A stretch of 7,559 nucleotides of DNA from Bryobacterales bacterium (GTDB taxonomy: Bacteria > Acidobacteriota > Terriglobia > Bryobacterales > Bryobacteraceae), in NCBI GenBank assembly GCA_003132865.1, contig PKYZ01000525.1, positions 1-7,559 on the forward strand, in the 5' to 3' direction. The position numbers and the translations under genes are program-made. Positions 7,467-7,559 of this stretch are shown here, piece after piece (the stretch's first letter is position 1; every line of letters starts with the position of its first letter). The notes below the pieces were generated by a model that was given only the letters and a program-made list of their open reading frames with translations, had not been told where the DNA came from and made no database searches.

Positions 7467-7552
7467 AACGCATTCTATCCGCAATGCTCCGGCTCCGGCT
7501 TTCGCCCCAACCCCGAAGATTATCGCGCCGGAGCACTGCGGATAGAATCGTT
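7467..7552. repeat. Long imperfect inverted repeat, candidate origin end of the IS91-like element
   Basis: Left arm 7467-7492 and right arm 7528-7552 are complementary over 24 base pairs with one bulged C (7471) and one A-C mismatch. The core arm reads ATTCTATCCGCA then TGCTCCGG. The 35-nt loop 7493-7527 contains a smaller dyad (CTTTCG with CGAAG). Rolling-circle HUH enzymes commonly recognise a hairpin next to their nick site, and this lies at the expected side, 3' of the transposase. No T-run follows, so it is a poor intrinsic terminator. It could instead be a recombination site for the tyrosine recombinase. Confidence 0.6.
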
Positions 7553-7559
7553 AACGTTA

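Larger units (their letters stand above)
5001..7559 (+). mobile_element. IS91-like element with accessory tyrosine recombinase; both boundaries approximate
   Basis: Two overlapping genes, a tyrosine recombinase and an IS91-family HUH/Y2 transposase, form the known two-gene layout of some IS91-like elements. IS91 elements move by a rolling-circle-like route with an origin end downstream of the transposase and a terminus end upstream. They make no target duplication and have no long terminal inverted repeats, so ends cannot be read off directly. I place the left end somewhere in 4891-5110, near 5001, and the right end at or beyond the hairpin at 7467-7552; the element may run past the window. 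The transposase is frameshifted, so the copy is probably unable to move by itself unless a related active copy acts on it. Confidence 0.75.

Noticed and set aside
7273..7545. 90-codon open frame at the right end
   Set aside because: It runs through the hairpin, has no recognisable domain and no convincing ribosome binding site; more likely the non-coding element tail.

Overview
The window is GC-rich bacterial DNA. It most resembles Acidobacteriota, perhaps the Solibacter/Bryobacter group. That is an inference from gene content: a Tat-exported SelA-like PLP enzyme and a GloVer-repeat (TIGR03803-type) secreted protein are families that recur in Acidobacteria and Verrucomicrobia. No rRNA or marker gene is present to confirm it.

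Left part (1-4890): a short non-coding stretch with one GC-rich dyad leads into three tightly packed plus-strand genes. These are a twin-arginine-signal PLP-dependent enzyme with a C-terminal beta-rich extension (176-1753), a cytidylate-kinase-like P-loop protein 6 nt downstream (1760-2392), and an 832-residue secreted repeat protein whose ATG overlaps the previous stop by one base (2392-4890). The spacing implies one transcript, but no shared pathway is evident. The repeat protein can be read as seven GloVer repeats, one IPT/TIG domain, then seven more repeats, which suggests two seven-bladed propellers joined by an Ig-like domain.

Right part (about 5000-7559): an IS91-like mobile element of the type that carries an accessory tyrosine recombinase. 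The recombinase gene (5146-6024) is intact, has every catalytic residue and a good ribosome binding site. It overlaps by ATGA the start of an IS91-family HUH/Y2 transposase (6021-7223). The transposase gene carries two single-base frameshifts of opposite sign, a +1 near 6117-6120 and a -1 near 6990-6992. Its central catalytic part is therefore out of frame with both its ends, although the HUH and YxxxY motifs survive. Downstream, a 336-nt non-coding tail ends in a long imperfect inverted repeat (7467-7552), the best candidate for the origin end of the element. The left end is less certain; several small dyads lie between 5004 and 5074.

The most unusual points are the 7-IPT-7 architecture with matching cysteine-pair placement in both halves, the pairing of two DNA-breaking chemistries in one translationally coupled unit with only one partner intact, and the exported PLP enzyme. 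I saw no CRISPR array, tRNA, rRNA or recognisable defence system.
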